A program made the translations under genes and the position numbers. Shown here piece by piece: positions 51,001 to 62,315 of a stretch of 64,000 bases of DNA. Origin of the DNA: Aotearoamyces nothofagi (taxonomy: Eukaryota; Ascomycota; Leotiomycetes; Leotiales; Tympanidaceae); contig JADDTR010000008.1 in assembly GCA_015345905.1 (NCBI GenBank), positions 310,001-374,000 of the forward strand. The letters run 5' to 3'. The stretch's first letter is position 1; every line of letters starts with the position of its first letter. Under the pieces are notes generated by a model. That model did no database searches, was not told the origin of the DNA, and was given only the letters and a program-made list of their open reading frames with translations.

Positions 51001-52176
51001 TCTAGGCGAGATGCTCGCGCTAAAGCCAGCGTTCGTGTCGTCCAACCGTCTTCTCCAAGTCCTGCAAAGGCTCCAGCACCATTAAACATTCGGAAGAAGG
51101 CTTCCCAAGGACCTGCGGCGCAACAAGGCCAGTTGATGTCAGGGGCACTTAGCGCTATTTCTTTGAATAGGACATATGAAGGGCGTGCTCCGCAACACGA
51201 TCTTCGACAGCAATATGCCAACGATGCAGAACCAGATGTCTCTATTGAAGAGGAGGGCTATCTGAATGAATCTTTTGCTTCTGGTAGCGCGGATGGGGTG
51301 ATGAGAAGAAAGAAGGCAAACTGGTTCAAGAGGCATTCGAAAGACGAGGATAAGTTACACTCAGTTGCATCAAAGACCGACACTGTTCCGACTCAGTCTT
51401 CAAATAATGATGCCGCACGGCAAGTTGAATCCATTGAGCCCCTAACATCCAATAAGAAGAAGGGTTTCGGGCTTGGTAGACTCTTCAAAAAGCGTGGTAA
51501 GAATGAAGGGGGCATGTCGGTTGGCGGTAAGTTTGTGTACAGTCTTGCACTCTTCTTTAAGTTACTAATTAAAAATCAAGCATTCGAGATATACGATGAG
51601 GATGCTAGTGCTGCGGCTTCTTCTATATCAGAGGACCAGCGTCACTCTCATGTTGGACCAGTTACAAATCTCGAGAATAGAACTCGACAGATTGAGCCAC
51701 AGCAAAACTGGCTTGCTCGACTCTTCCACGTCAAACCAGCAACAAGAATAACCTGCTTCTCCGTTTCCAGGCGTCGTGCTCGCCAAGAAGTTGTAGGCCT
51801 ACTAAAGGAATGGCGTAAATATGGAATCAAAGATATTGTTGTAGATAAGGAGAGAAACATCGTTTTCGGGAAAGTTGGATCCAAAAATTGTAAGGCCTTG
51901 CATTCCGCCTTATATGGTTATGGGTCTAACAAATGCTAACAATGGACTCTAGATCTTCAATTAAAGGAAGTAGCATTTGCTTGCGAGATTATGACAGTCA
52001 TCGAGCACGGCAAGAGATCACATCTCAGCATCGCCCGTTTCACGCAAGAAAAAGGAGCGGCGAGCAGCTTCTACAAGGTTGTGGAAACTCTAGAGACAGT
52101 ACTCAAGAGCCGAGGGATGCTGGTCGCTGATGATCGAAAGAGAAGAATGATGATCAAGACTCTTAACTCATCTTGA
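48052..52176 (+). CDS. Gin4/Hsl1/Cdr2-type serine/threonine kinase with KA1-like C-terminal domain (5 exons)
   Basis: CAMK/AMPK-related kinase of the Nim1 group (Gin4, Kcc4, Hsl1; Cdr1/Cdr2), which acts at the cortex and septin ring and promotes mitotic entry by restraining Wee1. Exons 48052-48725, 48776-49498, 49587-51526, 51581-51889 and 51953-52176 give 1289 aa. A disordered N terminus is followed by the kinase domain from about 129 (WHLGKTLGKGATARVRMA; catalytic Lys in AAIKIV). HRDLKPEN lies near 272, DFGMA near 293 and the T-loop SCGSPHYAAPE near 315. A long Ser/Arg-rich linker leads to a basic FKRH/FKKRGK region and a C-terminal KA1-like membrane-binding domain from about 1150 (RITCFSVSRRRARQEV ... 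GRVGSKN-type core). Intron 4 (51527-51580) is 54 nt with no stop, so its retention would keep the frame. It diverges from smc5. Confidence 0.92.
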
Positions 52177-55100
52177 AAGATCGCACAGCGAGCACTAATT
52201 TCCTGAATCACTCTCATAATTCCAACTTCACATAGTTGCGTCGAGCATTGCACCTTTCATCATACTTTTCTCAATACCTTTATTTCGCTTCTTCGGGACT
52301 GCTTGTTGATCTATAAACCTGTGTTATAAGAAGGTAGATAATAGTTCTTGTCCGCACATCTGCTTTAGCACTGGGTTCTGTTCTTTTCTGCATAGCACGT
52401 TCTGCATAGCGCTCGTACACTTCATCCCCGTCGATGATGGTCACGAGGCATTTGTTTATATTGAGCATGGCCGAATCAGAAAGGGTTTGGCAGTTCGTTT
52501 CTTGTACATAGAGATAGAGTTATTGATAGTTCATAAAAACGAACATAATATAAGATACATCTGCATCCTGATATCCTTGCATGAACTCTTCCTTTCATAT
52601 TACGTGCCTCTCCAGCCCCTATTCGCTTGTTGCGATTTAGACGTGAGCCTTACCCGGCGGCCCTCAGCCTCCGCTTATGGCTCCGGTACCCAGCTTTTAT
52701 ATGAGCCTACTTCAATTCCTATAATAAAGCCATGTAACACGGTACAGTAATATATATAATACGGTTCTTAAATGACCATTCTATATCATTCCATTCTTGC
52801 TATATTACAACGTGTTTTAATGCCTGTCCGCTCTGAGAGCGACTTATATAGTAGGCCTAGCTCGCTACATCACTAGCTCAAAGATATACATGTTTTCTGA
52901 TGGGAAGGTAGCACCAGGAAATGACGGGATCCTTTTCTGAAACCTCGATGGGAGATTTAGAAGAGGCAGTTCTGTCTCTGAACCAATTTGGGTATATTCA
53001 ACCAACGCTATTGTTGCGATATAACAGTCTCAATACCATACTTTGTTAGGCGTTCAATCTTGAACCGAGCCCCACTACTACTAGTTATCCCCCATGTTTG
53101 ATTCGTACTTACTAATCATTTACATACCTTCGTTATACCATATTCTAGAGTAAATGTTTCGGATTCCGGTGTTGCTTCATCTGCTGCTGCGCCACCCTTC
53201 GTCTTCCTAGGTACTTGGTTCCTTCCCGTGGTCACCTCGCTACTTCTCCCTCTGGCGTGAAATAGCATGGGTGCATATTATCGCAGGCCGCTCCCTTCTA
53301 AGTCCAGGGGGTGGTTAAGGATTACGAATCTTTTTTGGAACTTAGAAAACATCCTTTTGATGCTGGTGAAAGCATCCAGTCCCGATAATATCAGGCTATA
53401 GCCCATGTGCTCCATTTCTCATTTATCAGGTTTACGTCTATCTACTTATCCATCAAAGTTCCACTACTTCCTTAGTTCGTTACCTTATCATCATGAGAAG
53501 AAGTCTTTGGCTGTTCAGAATGTGCCTGCCTACCTATCTACACACTAAAACATTCCTAGAATGCTATATCCGTCGCCATTTCCCACCTTCTACTAGATGC
53601 CAAGATATTCTAGTGGCATAAGAGGTGACGAGAATAAGAAGCTTTAAATTAGATGGCCTGATATGGTGTTTTGCGGTCCGACTACACGTTCCTGGCGGAT
53701 ATAATCACATACATATATACGTATAGATTGATGCAGAGCCACCACTCCAGAAGACGGCTTGTAGGCATTCGGGCTTGCGTAAAGGCGGATACATTACTGG
53801 TTATGAAATTCTAATGAGCCGCTCTTTCTGATTCAAGAGAAGCGGGTACAGGTTGTGGCTTTTCGCTGCGGGCTTCGCTGCGAGTATGGCAAGCGGAAGC
53901 AGAGGCGGCGTACAGAACTACAACACATTCTAGACCTAGTTCAGATATGTGGCAGGAATGTTGGTCTCTAGCGTTGTATTGATGTTTTTTTATCGCCGCT
54001 GGTATATCGCATATGGCTGCTTAGCAGGCACAGGATTCTGTCCCCAACCCTGCAACACTGGGAAGAGATACCGTGTCTCGGTACTTGCAAACACAATAAG
54101 GATCCCTAAAACTAGTGATGTTAACGCTTGCCACCCCAAGGAATAGAATGTGGGATGGTGGGAGTGGGGGGAATGGCGGAAGCGTTAACGATTGTTGATA
54201 GATGGTTGGTAACGTGAAGTCTTGTTAACAGCTTGTACGCTTCCATACCTTGTCACTCTGAAGCCGTACATGGCTGCCCGAATTAGGCATTCTGAAGTAG
54301 TATGAAAGAGGCGATCAAGTCCCGAAGTAGCTATGTTCAAAAAGTATATTGAGTCAGAGACTGACACGGAGTTATGACGGATTACGATGCGGAACATTGG
54401 TAGCTACAGCCGACTAGCTCGATTCATTCCGATGAAGATATCCAAGTTTTTTCGCATGTTGGATCAGCAACATGCAATCTATCTCACACTTACTGAGTTG
54501 TGATGGCTCCCCACAGAAGGGGCAAGTGTAGCCAGGAATTGTGTAAAGTTTATCACGAGTCAAGGCATCAATAGGCATATCGACGCGTTGAGATCGAGGT
54601 CAAGCTACCGAAGGCATCAAAAGTCGCAGCATAGAAGTAAAGTTTGCATTTCGCGCATAAATAGAAGTCCTACAGCATGTCACGCCCACGGAGACTGTAG
54701 ATACTGCAAATACTGAAGGCATGCCAAGAATCTCAATCGCCTGAAGCAATCATACGGCGATTAGGACGCCTCCTCTGTAGAATCTAGCATCTGTGTTCGT
54801 CAAATGGTCTATGCTTCCATTTCAAGTTTTCCATTCCGATTGCAAGAACTTCGGCTAGGGAGGGGGTTAAGATTACTGATCTGATCTGGCCCGCGTACCA
54901 GTGCAAGACAAGATGTTGGGTATCCTCGTATACTTCCGAACTATCCTCGAGTAGGTTCATATATGGGCCAAGACTGTGTATAGTCTAGCTGAATGTACGA
55001 TCCATTTGGTGCCTACCCATAGGCTCCTAGGGCATAGGGCCATACGGAGTCAGGCAAGGCACATACTACGCAATGCCCATACTCGCACAGTTTATTAGTT

Positions 55101-56478
55101 AGCAGGCAGGACCCAGAGTCTCGGACTATTAGATGCGTTCAGTTATTATCACTTATCACTGTGAGACTGAGAGCTACGAGAGATACGTACTCTGCTCTCC
55201 ATGCAAGGTGGATAGACTGTTGCGGAGGACGGAGCAAGGGGCAATAAGGAGGTAGAGAGAGACGGAGACAGAGACGGAGACGGAGACGGCGACGGCGACG
55301 GAGAGACAGGGCCGGAAGCGTCTGGGATCAAGATTAATCGATATGGCTTGCAGGTGTTGCGGGGACGCAACTACGGGCGGTGCGTACAGGACTGCCGTAC
55401 CCTACCGAGCACTCTGTCCGGTACCCTCACACCCTCACACCCTCACACCCTCACTACTGTACACCTCCACGCCTCTCCGGCCACGCCGTCGCGCTACCGG
55501 GCTGCTGGGCGAAGCGGTCCCCTACCCTAGACCGCTCTGCGTCCTCTTTCCAGCCAGTCCTCCCGTATGCGTACACACCTATGCACACCTATACACACCG
55601 TCCTGGACAGGTACTGTACGTGCTCACCTCCGCGCCGAAGGTAGCTACATGCCGAGTCTACAGTACATTATATGCGTTTCCGCTCTCTGAGCATGCACGG
55701 CACGCAGCAGAGCATCGGCAGTCCTCAAGAATGCTGTATTGGCAATGTTCAGCATTCCGACTCTTTGCGACCGTTGATATCTTGCCACCCACCCACGCCC
55801 GCTGTCTGTCGGGCACGCACTGCCGCAGCCTGAGGCTTCGCGTTGGCAATCTCCGCATTATGCCAGCAACGTATAACAGCTTGGCATCTATCTGGGTCAG
55901 GTACACGCCTGCCTACCTTGCCTACCCACCTTGGGTAGGGACACCTGCTATTGGCATGCCTTGCTCTGAGTATCTGGCAGCAATCATGAGTGGCTTTACT
56001 CTTATCTTGGAGAAGGTTTGAATGGTGCCGTCGATCAAAGCCAGCCTTTCACCAGTTCACATGGCATTGCAAGGATCGGGGCTGTTGAGGCTGTTTGAGG
56101 CTGCTAAGGCGGGGCTATAGGGGCCTACCTGTGTCCAGGAAGTACCCGTAGGATACAGTTCTGTAGCGCAATACTGTACAGTACTGTGCTGCTGCAGGCG
56201 CGGCAGTGCTTTGGCATCTCCAACCATGAAATGGGACGTGCGAGGCTTCCAAAATTGTCGTGCCAATATCGCGATGTGCCGCCGGGCGAGCTAGGATTGA
56301 GTGCGGAAGGGTTCGGGTGGCTAAAGCCATTATTGGAGCCATCGAAACCCCCCCTGCTGCCCCGTCCATCAAATCCTGCCTTTGCACCGTGGCGGACTGA
56401 TCGAGGCGACAGTGCTCAAGCGCCGAGCGTCGAGCGACCTGGGTGGCCGAGTACAATACAGTAACACGCATACAGACC

Positions 56479-56534
56479 AGCACTGTAAGCACTGCAAGCA
56501 CTGTAAGCACTGTAAGCACTGTAAGCACTGTAAG
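56479..56534. repeat. (AGCACTGTA)n 9-bp tandem repeat
   Basis: Six units, one with a single change, running into TAAGTAAG. Confidence 0.9.
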
Positions 56535-57899
56535 TAAGTGAGGCAAGTAGTAGCGGTGGTGGTGGCAGTAGTAGTGATAGATGGAGGATATGGAGGGCGA
56601 TGAACATAAACTTGAGCGGCTAGAACCCCACTTCGTGGCTCGTGCTGCCCTAAAGCGTGCGGTGAATCCATGGTGATGCTCGTGGATTCGGACGGCGGTG
56701 TTGCTGCATTCAGTCTATAGCTCCTACTTACCAAGTGCCAGAGCGCCAGCCAATAAATACGCAAGCTGCAAGGACTGGTGGTGCTGGCTGTCGACTATTG
56801 TAGCTGTACAGCTGGCTCCGACCTCTCGTCTGTGCAGTGCGCAGTTATGCAGCAGCTGCTGCAGTAGGTACAGGACAGTGCTGTATCCGTACTGTGGTGG
56901 TGTACTCCGGAATGATACCATACGACACGGTACGAGATCACGGAGAGATCGCTTTCCAGTTCCCAACTTGAGGTTCCCAGACGTCTCGGACCTTGCAAGC
57001 CATCAGCGGCACCTCAGTGCTGCCTCCCAATGCTTGTTTCTGCCATCCCGAGAGCTGGGACAGTCTTCAGCCTGTCCGCGAGGATGAGACACGGCCACGG
57101 CGTGCAAATGCACGGTGCCGTTGCAATGGGAATGTAGCATGGTGTAGCGAGCGCAATGGTGGCACGCCCTGTAACTCCCAGTGGCCCGACAGTCACGGCC
57201 ACTGGGCTGAAGAGTGGGAATGTCTGTTCTGACGAGAGCTGACTGTTCAGATACGGATTCAGGTGCATGTGCGTGTGCGCGCAGCCAGAGGAGAAGCCAA
57301 GCAGCAAGGAAGAGAGAGGTGAGAAGATGGGGTGCGATCCGGCGGCAGCACGGTCTTTGCCCAGACGACTCCCACACCTCGAGTTCTGCACGGGGCATGT
57401 ACTCGTACGGTGTGCGGTGTACGGTGTCCGGTGCTCTCTCTACAAGTATGTATAGATTCTAGCACGCCGACATGGGCGATGTAGGTATATCTTACAGACT
57501 TCCGACGGCTGCATGCCTGATATCCAGGACTGCCTGCCTGTCTGCCTACGTACGGCCTACCGACATCACTTAAAGCCGTTGCTTAGTGCCTTGACCGCTC
57601 CCGCATCAGAGCAGTCAAGCAGTGGCAATCCGACCTCACTTATCCGTGCTCCGCTCCTTAGTCCTCGCTGGACTCGTGACAGAGGGACAGCCTCCTGCTC
57701 CATCGTGATGGGGTTTCGCGTCCCGTGGAGCCTCGAGACAAACCCTTTGCGGCGTGTTATTTATCACGTGTATGATGTATGCTCGGAAGACATGAACGAG
57801 GAATGGGCATATCGATCAAATAGATGCGCGCAAGGAACGAAATGCTTGTAGTCTGTAGCCTGTGACTATACAGTACTCACCGTACAGCCCGTGGCCCGT

Positions 57900-57941
57900 A
57901 ACCTGTAGCCTGTAGCCTGTAACCTGTAGCCTGTAACCTGT
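57900..57941. repeat. (A[A/G]CCTGT)n heptamer array
   Basis: Six heptamers alternating AACCTGT and AGCCTGT; degenerate copies extend to the left (from about 57849). Confidence 0.85.
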
Positions 57942-58136
57942 CACAATGTAAGCATGTCTCGCGAGGCCTTCATTCTACGCAAGTACGGGAGCACGGCATG
58001 ATTGGACACAATTGGCATGTGGGTCTTCGCTGTCTTATCGCGTGCTTGTTTCCATCCCATTTCCATCCCATTTTCATGGCATTTTCATAGCATTTCTCTG
58101 GCTATGATTTGCTCTGCTATGCACCCCATCATGCCG

Positions 58137-58163
58137 GCTGGCTGGCTGGCTGGCTGGCTGGCT
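58137..58163. repeat. (GGCT)n tetranucleotide repeat
   Basis: About seven GGCT units in non-coding DNA. Confidence 0.85.
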
Positions 58164-59570
58164 GTGTTCTCTCTACCTTGGTGTGTAGGCCCTACTGCCC
58201 CGTGTCAGTCGGTTCTCAATCGCAAGAAAAATATCAATAATAATACTGTACGGTGCTACCGTAATACAGTAAGTACTGTACAGTACAGGATCCCCTCCGA
58301 GCTCTCTACTGTACCTACCTTACCTACCACCATGCTGCCCCATGTAGGGGTTCCTGCCCCTGCCCCTGCCCCCTGGTCACTCGCTCCATTCCCATGTCCA
58401 CGCCCAACGCCAATGCTCCTTCTCATCCGACCCGCAGTGGTAATCCTGCTGCAGTCTGCAGGCCTCATCCCTGCGGGCCTGACCCCGGCACCGTATCGTA
58501 TGCAATCGTCGTTGGTGCACGGCCAGGCTGGTCGGATCTGGAGCTGGCTTTGGAATTGCACTATCGTCTATTTTAGCCGGATGAGGCATGATTCACTATT
58601 TGGTGAGCCGCCCTTTGCGGATATCTCTTTCGTTTCTGGGCTCCAGGATTGGTAGAACGGCAGGATGCCTGTCTCGCTGCCAAGCAGGGCAGCAGCCTGG
58701 ACCGAAACTCAGATCCGTCACTATTCACATTCATATTCCTCTTCATATTCCTGTCCACTTCCCGAACCTCCATTGCCCAGCGAGTTCCTCCTCCATATCA
58801 TTGCCATGAACGGAGCATATTGTCTCTGATCCTCCAGAGTCCAGCTCAATCAAATCTCCATGCTCTGAGAGGGAATTGCGGGCACAGCCCTTGTAAAGAA
58901 GCCGTGCGTCCCACATGCATCCTCGGCCAGCAGCTCAGAAGGGCCGAAGGTACAGGTACTATGCGAGCAGGCAAGAAGACAAGAAGGCAAGAAGTCAGGA
59001 CCATGCCCTAGTAGGCGTAGAACTATACTGCGTGCGGGAGATGTCCCTGGACAGTCCCTCCACCGTGAGGTATGGTATAGTACCTGAGTGGCATACCTAC
59101 CTACCTACCACTTCGGCCCGGAGATGGGAGTTCAGAACAGAGAACAGAGAGAGAGGGCAGAGAGAGGGCTCAGGACTGAGGTCGGTCAGGTAGAGCACTG
59201 CTGTACGGAGTAGCCAAACGCAAGCACACGCACACGCACACGCACAAGTACAACACTCCCTCCCAAGACGGCTGATATCGCTGCGGCATTGGGATCTAGG
59301 GGCCAGTTTTTCTCACGTGGCAACACAAGGAGCTGTGCTACCCAGGTAGGGAGCTGTGTAGGTGTGTAGGTGTGTAGGTGTGTAGGTAGGTACAGTGTGT
59401 ATATACGGAATACGGTACAGGGCAGTAATGCCAATCTCTCTGCCACTCCATGTACAGTCCCTTACTCGGCTGACGAGAGTACGGCCTGCATGGGCCGGCC
59501 CACGTCCAGATGGCGAGATCACATGCGTGGTACCGAGTAGAATAGGGTAGGGGAGGCACCTTTGGTACTG

Positions 59571-60070
59571 TACAGTACCCTAGGTAGGTACCTAGGCACC
59601 TATCTAGGCACCTGCCCTACCGAGGCACGGGGGACCCTGAAAGGAGGGGGAGGACGCTGGAATGTGCTGTATAGGCATGGATTCCGCATATCAATTACAG
59701 TTACACTGCACGATGGATTTGCGTTGAGCTTGAGCTTGCGCTGAGCTTGCGCTGAACTGCGCTGATTGTTTGCTACGTCTTGAGAACCCAGCACACTGGT
59801 ACGGCAGAAGCACTGACAGTTGGGGTACGTAGGCAGGCAAGGTTGGCAAGAGAGCTGAGATGGTTGGGATGGCTGGGCAAGCTACCGACCTAGGTACAGT
59901 ACGTTGGGTAGGTACGTGACAGGATCCAGAGCTCCCAGGGACCTTTGCTACCTGCCATGCAGCATTTATTGCGCAAAGAGGATGCCACTTGACCTCTTAC
60001 TGCGTTGGGACAGTAAGGTAGGTCACCCAGGCACCTAGGTACCTTAGGTAGGTAGAGGTACCTTAGGTAA
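59571..60070. repeat. Cluster of GGTACC/CCTAGG palindromic motifs
   Basis: Interleaved GTAC- and CCTAGG-centred words (for example TAGGTAGGTACCTAGG near 59582 and CACCTAGGTACCTTAGG near 60030) occur repeatedly in this 0.5 kb. The same vocabulary is seen upstream of the stress-protein gene at 22.2-22.36 kb. Confidence 0.7.
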
Positions 60071-60693
60071 GGCAGGCTCGTACTCGCAGGTGCTTGCGGG
60101 CACTGAGTCCTGGGTATGGGAGGTACTGTCGCTACCACTCTGTTAGTGTCCGACTTCCCTGTTTTGCACCGTGTGCTATTTTGCTTTCGGCGCATCACCT
60201 CATCATCAACAATCGCATCTTGCCAAATGCCACGGATGTCTCTCTGGATCGAGCACTAGAATGGGATGGGCTAGAAAGGCAGGCAGGCTGTAGGTACGTT
60301 AGGGACGTGCTGTAGGTACGTGGGAGAACCAGCGATGCCTCACCCAAGGTGCCCACTGACGACAGCGCAGTACGTACCCCCAAGACCGAGCCGTCCAGGC
60401 GGCCTGGCCTTGGGATCCTCCGTCGCGAGTCGCTGTAGCCACCGTGGGTACCCTGCGGTCGGTCGCTGCAGTACCTAACTACGGTGCAGTCAGTGCCTGC
60501 CTGCCCTGGCTTGCCCACTGTAGTGCTGTGCTCTCCCTAACCTCGTACCGTACTGGGCCCTGCGGTATCGAGTTATCGCGCTGCTTCGAGCTACATACCA
60601 TCCACCATCCACCCACACACGCTCCTTTCTGACCGTGCGCGCTAGCAGGGCTGGCCAGCGTGACCTGCACTAGGATGGCTGGCTTGCCAAGGT

Positions 60694-60748
60694 GCTCGCT
60701 TGCTCGCTTGCTCGATTTCTCGATTTCTCGATTTCTCGATTTCTCGAT
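60694..60748. repeat. Octamer array CTCGCTTG / CTCGATTT
   Basis: Three CTCGCTTG-like units followed by four to five CTCGATTT units. Confidence 0.85.
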
Positions 60749-60844
60749 TCGTCCCATCGCGCCCACGCCTACATGGACCAGCCAGCAGGGGAGGGTGCCT
60801 TGTGGCCTTGCGTGCAAGCTACAGTACAGCAGCGAGAGCGAGAG

Positions 60845-60888
60845 CTGGGGACTGGGGACTGGGGACTGAGGACTGAGGACTGAGGACT
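60845..60888. repeat. Heptamer array GGGGACT / GAGGACT
   Basis: Three GGGGACT units followed by three to four GAGGACT units; a CTCTCATC array follows at about 60894-60923. Confidence 0.85.
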
Positions 60889-61982
60889 GCTCTCTCGCAT
60901 CCTCTCATCCTCTCATCCTCTCACATCCACTGCTCGTCGCCACTGCCGGCCGAGCAGGATATTTATTGTATGGCCATCTGCCTTGGCCCCATCCGCACCC
61001 AGGCCCCCAGGGCACGCATATGTATAGCGCCAGATAAGGTACCAGACGCATACGGGTGGTGCTCTGGGGTTTCTGGTGTACGGGTACCTACGTGCTGGAC
61101 GGCAGTACATGTCATGTCGATGTATCGTACAGCGTGTATACAGTACAGTAAATGCAAATGCGCATGTCACAATCTTACCTAACTCCGGCTGTCGATCCTG
61201 GCCCATGCGCTTCCTGGCCCTTTCGCGGGCTAGATCCCCCCCCCCCACCCTCCCCTACGAAGTCGAGTGCAGCGCTACAGTGCAGTACAGTGCGGTCCAG
61301 CGTACGGGCTAGCGAAGTGCATGGGGATATGGACCGTACGTAGGTGCTGTCCTGGACTGTTACAGACCTTAGGCAGTAGGTAGGTAGATACCGTGCCTAC
61401 AGGACCTCAGGTAATGCGCGCATCGCCTGCCTGTGCGAGTGCACCAGATACACCAAGGACGCCCATCCGGCCCACTGCTGTCTGGACCTGCGGTCCTGCA
61501 CTGCACTGCGCTGCACTGCGCTGTATTCCTCTCTATTCTGCGCGTCTCTACTGACACCAGACACCATCTCGCTCGCTCGCGCCCGCCACACACCCCCCCC
61601 CCCCCCACCCGCCCACACACCCATATCCTCAGCCCTCGCACTCCCCCTCCCCCGGTCGCCCCCGGAGCCCCTGTCGCCGGTAGGGTTGCGGGCGTGCGGG
61701 CTTGCAGGCTTGCAGGCTCGCAGCATGTCTCGGTGCGCTGGGGGGCTTGGTTCCGGCGTGTCTGGCTGAGTCTGCCTCGCCAATCACCTCCGTCCTGGCT
61801 CTCTGGCGTCGTTGGCTTGATCTTAGCTCTTCCGAACGGCGTGTATCTCGCAAGCCCCCATCGACTGGGCAGACGCTCAAGGTTCCGTGCTACCCTGGCC
61901 TGGAGCTGCCTAACCCCGGCGTGACATGGCTCCAACCTTAAGCTACTGCCCATGACTCCCATCAGAGCTTCTCCAAATCACA

Positions 61983-62198
61983 ATGTTTTACGCTCTGGTT
62001 CCTAGCCCGCCCTCCTCCCTGCACCTCGACTTCACGCCTGGTCCAGCCCCGTGGAGTCTAATCGAGCCCTATACTAAATGGGAGACCTTCCTCCTCCAGA
62101 TCCTGTTGCCAGCCTTTGATATCTTTGCATTCTTTCATCACAGCACTGCCAGCAACAACAACAGCAATAGCAACGCAGCCGCCGTCCCATCTCCTTAA
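61983..62198 (+). CDS. Upstream ORF (71 codons) of the C2H2 gene
   Basis: A true-ATG ORF of 71 aa ends 118 bases before the ATG of the downstream zinc-finger gene, in the region expected to be its 5' leader. The peptide has a Pro/Ser-rich start, an aromatic/hydrophobic middle (KWETFLLQILLPAFDIFAFF) resembling a membrane segment, and an Asn/Ser/Ala-rich tail. Large uORFs are common before fungal regulatory genes, where they can repress translation. It could also be an unrelated small gene, or a chance frame if transcription starts downstream. No family recognised. Confidence 0.4.
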   Translation: MFYALVPSPPSSLHLDFTPGPAPWSLIEPYTKWETFLLQILLPAFDIFAFFHHSTASNNNSNSNAAAVPSP

Positions 62199-62315
62199 GA
62201 ATCGCTCCCCACATCTCTACCCATCTCACGGAATATCGCCCAAGCCTTCAGGACTTTACGAGAGTAACCTCGCATAGCGGTTCCCAGCGAAGAATTGCCT
62301 CCAGCGTCCTTCGTG

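Larger units (their letters stand above)
52177..61982. other. 9.8-kb gene desert
   Basis: No supportable gene. 52.2-54.9 kb is AT-richer unique-looking sequence without domain-bearing frames. 55-61.9 kb is dominated by short tandem arrays, GTACTGTAC/GGTACC palindromic motifs and C-tracts (near 61.24 and 61.59 kb). Short frames are mostly repeat-encoded. The right end is probably the promoter and leader of the C2H2 gene. Confidence 0.55.

Noticed and set aside
52700-54900. AT-richer segment considered as a decayed transposon
   Set aside because: No terminal repeats, target-site duplication or transposase/polymerase-like frame was visible, so no mobile element is claimed.
58002-58655. Plus-strand frame of 217 codons
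   Set aside because: It spans (GGCT)n and GTAC repeats, is Pro/Ala/Leu-rich, shows no domain or splice support.
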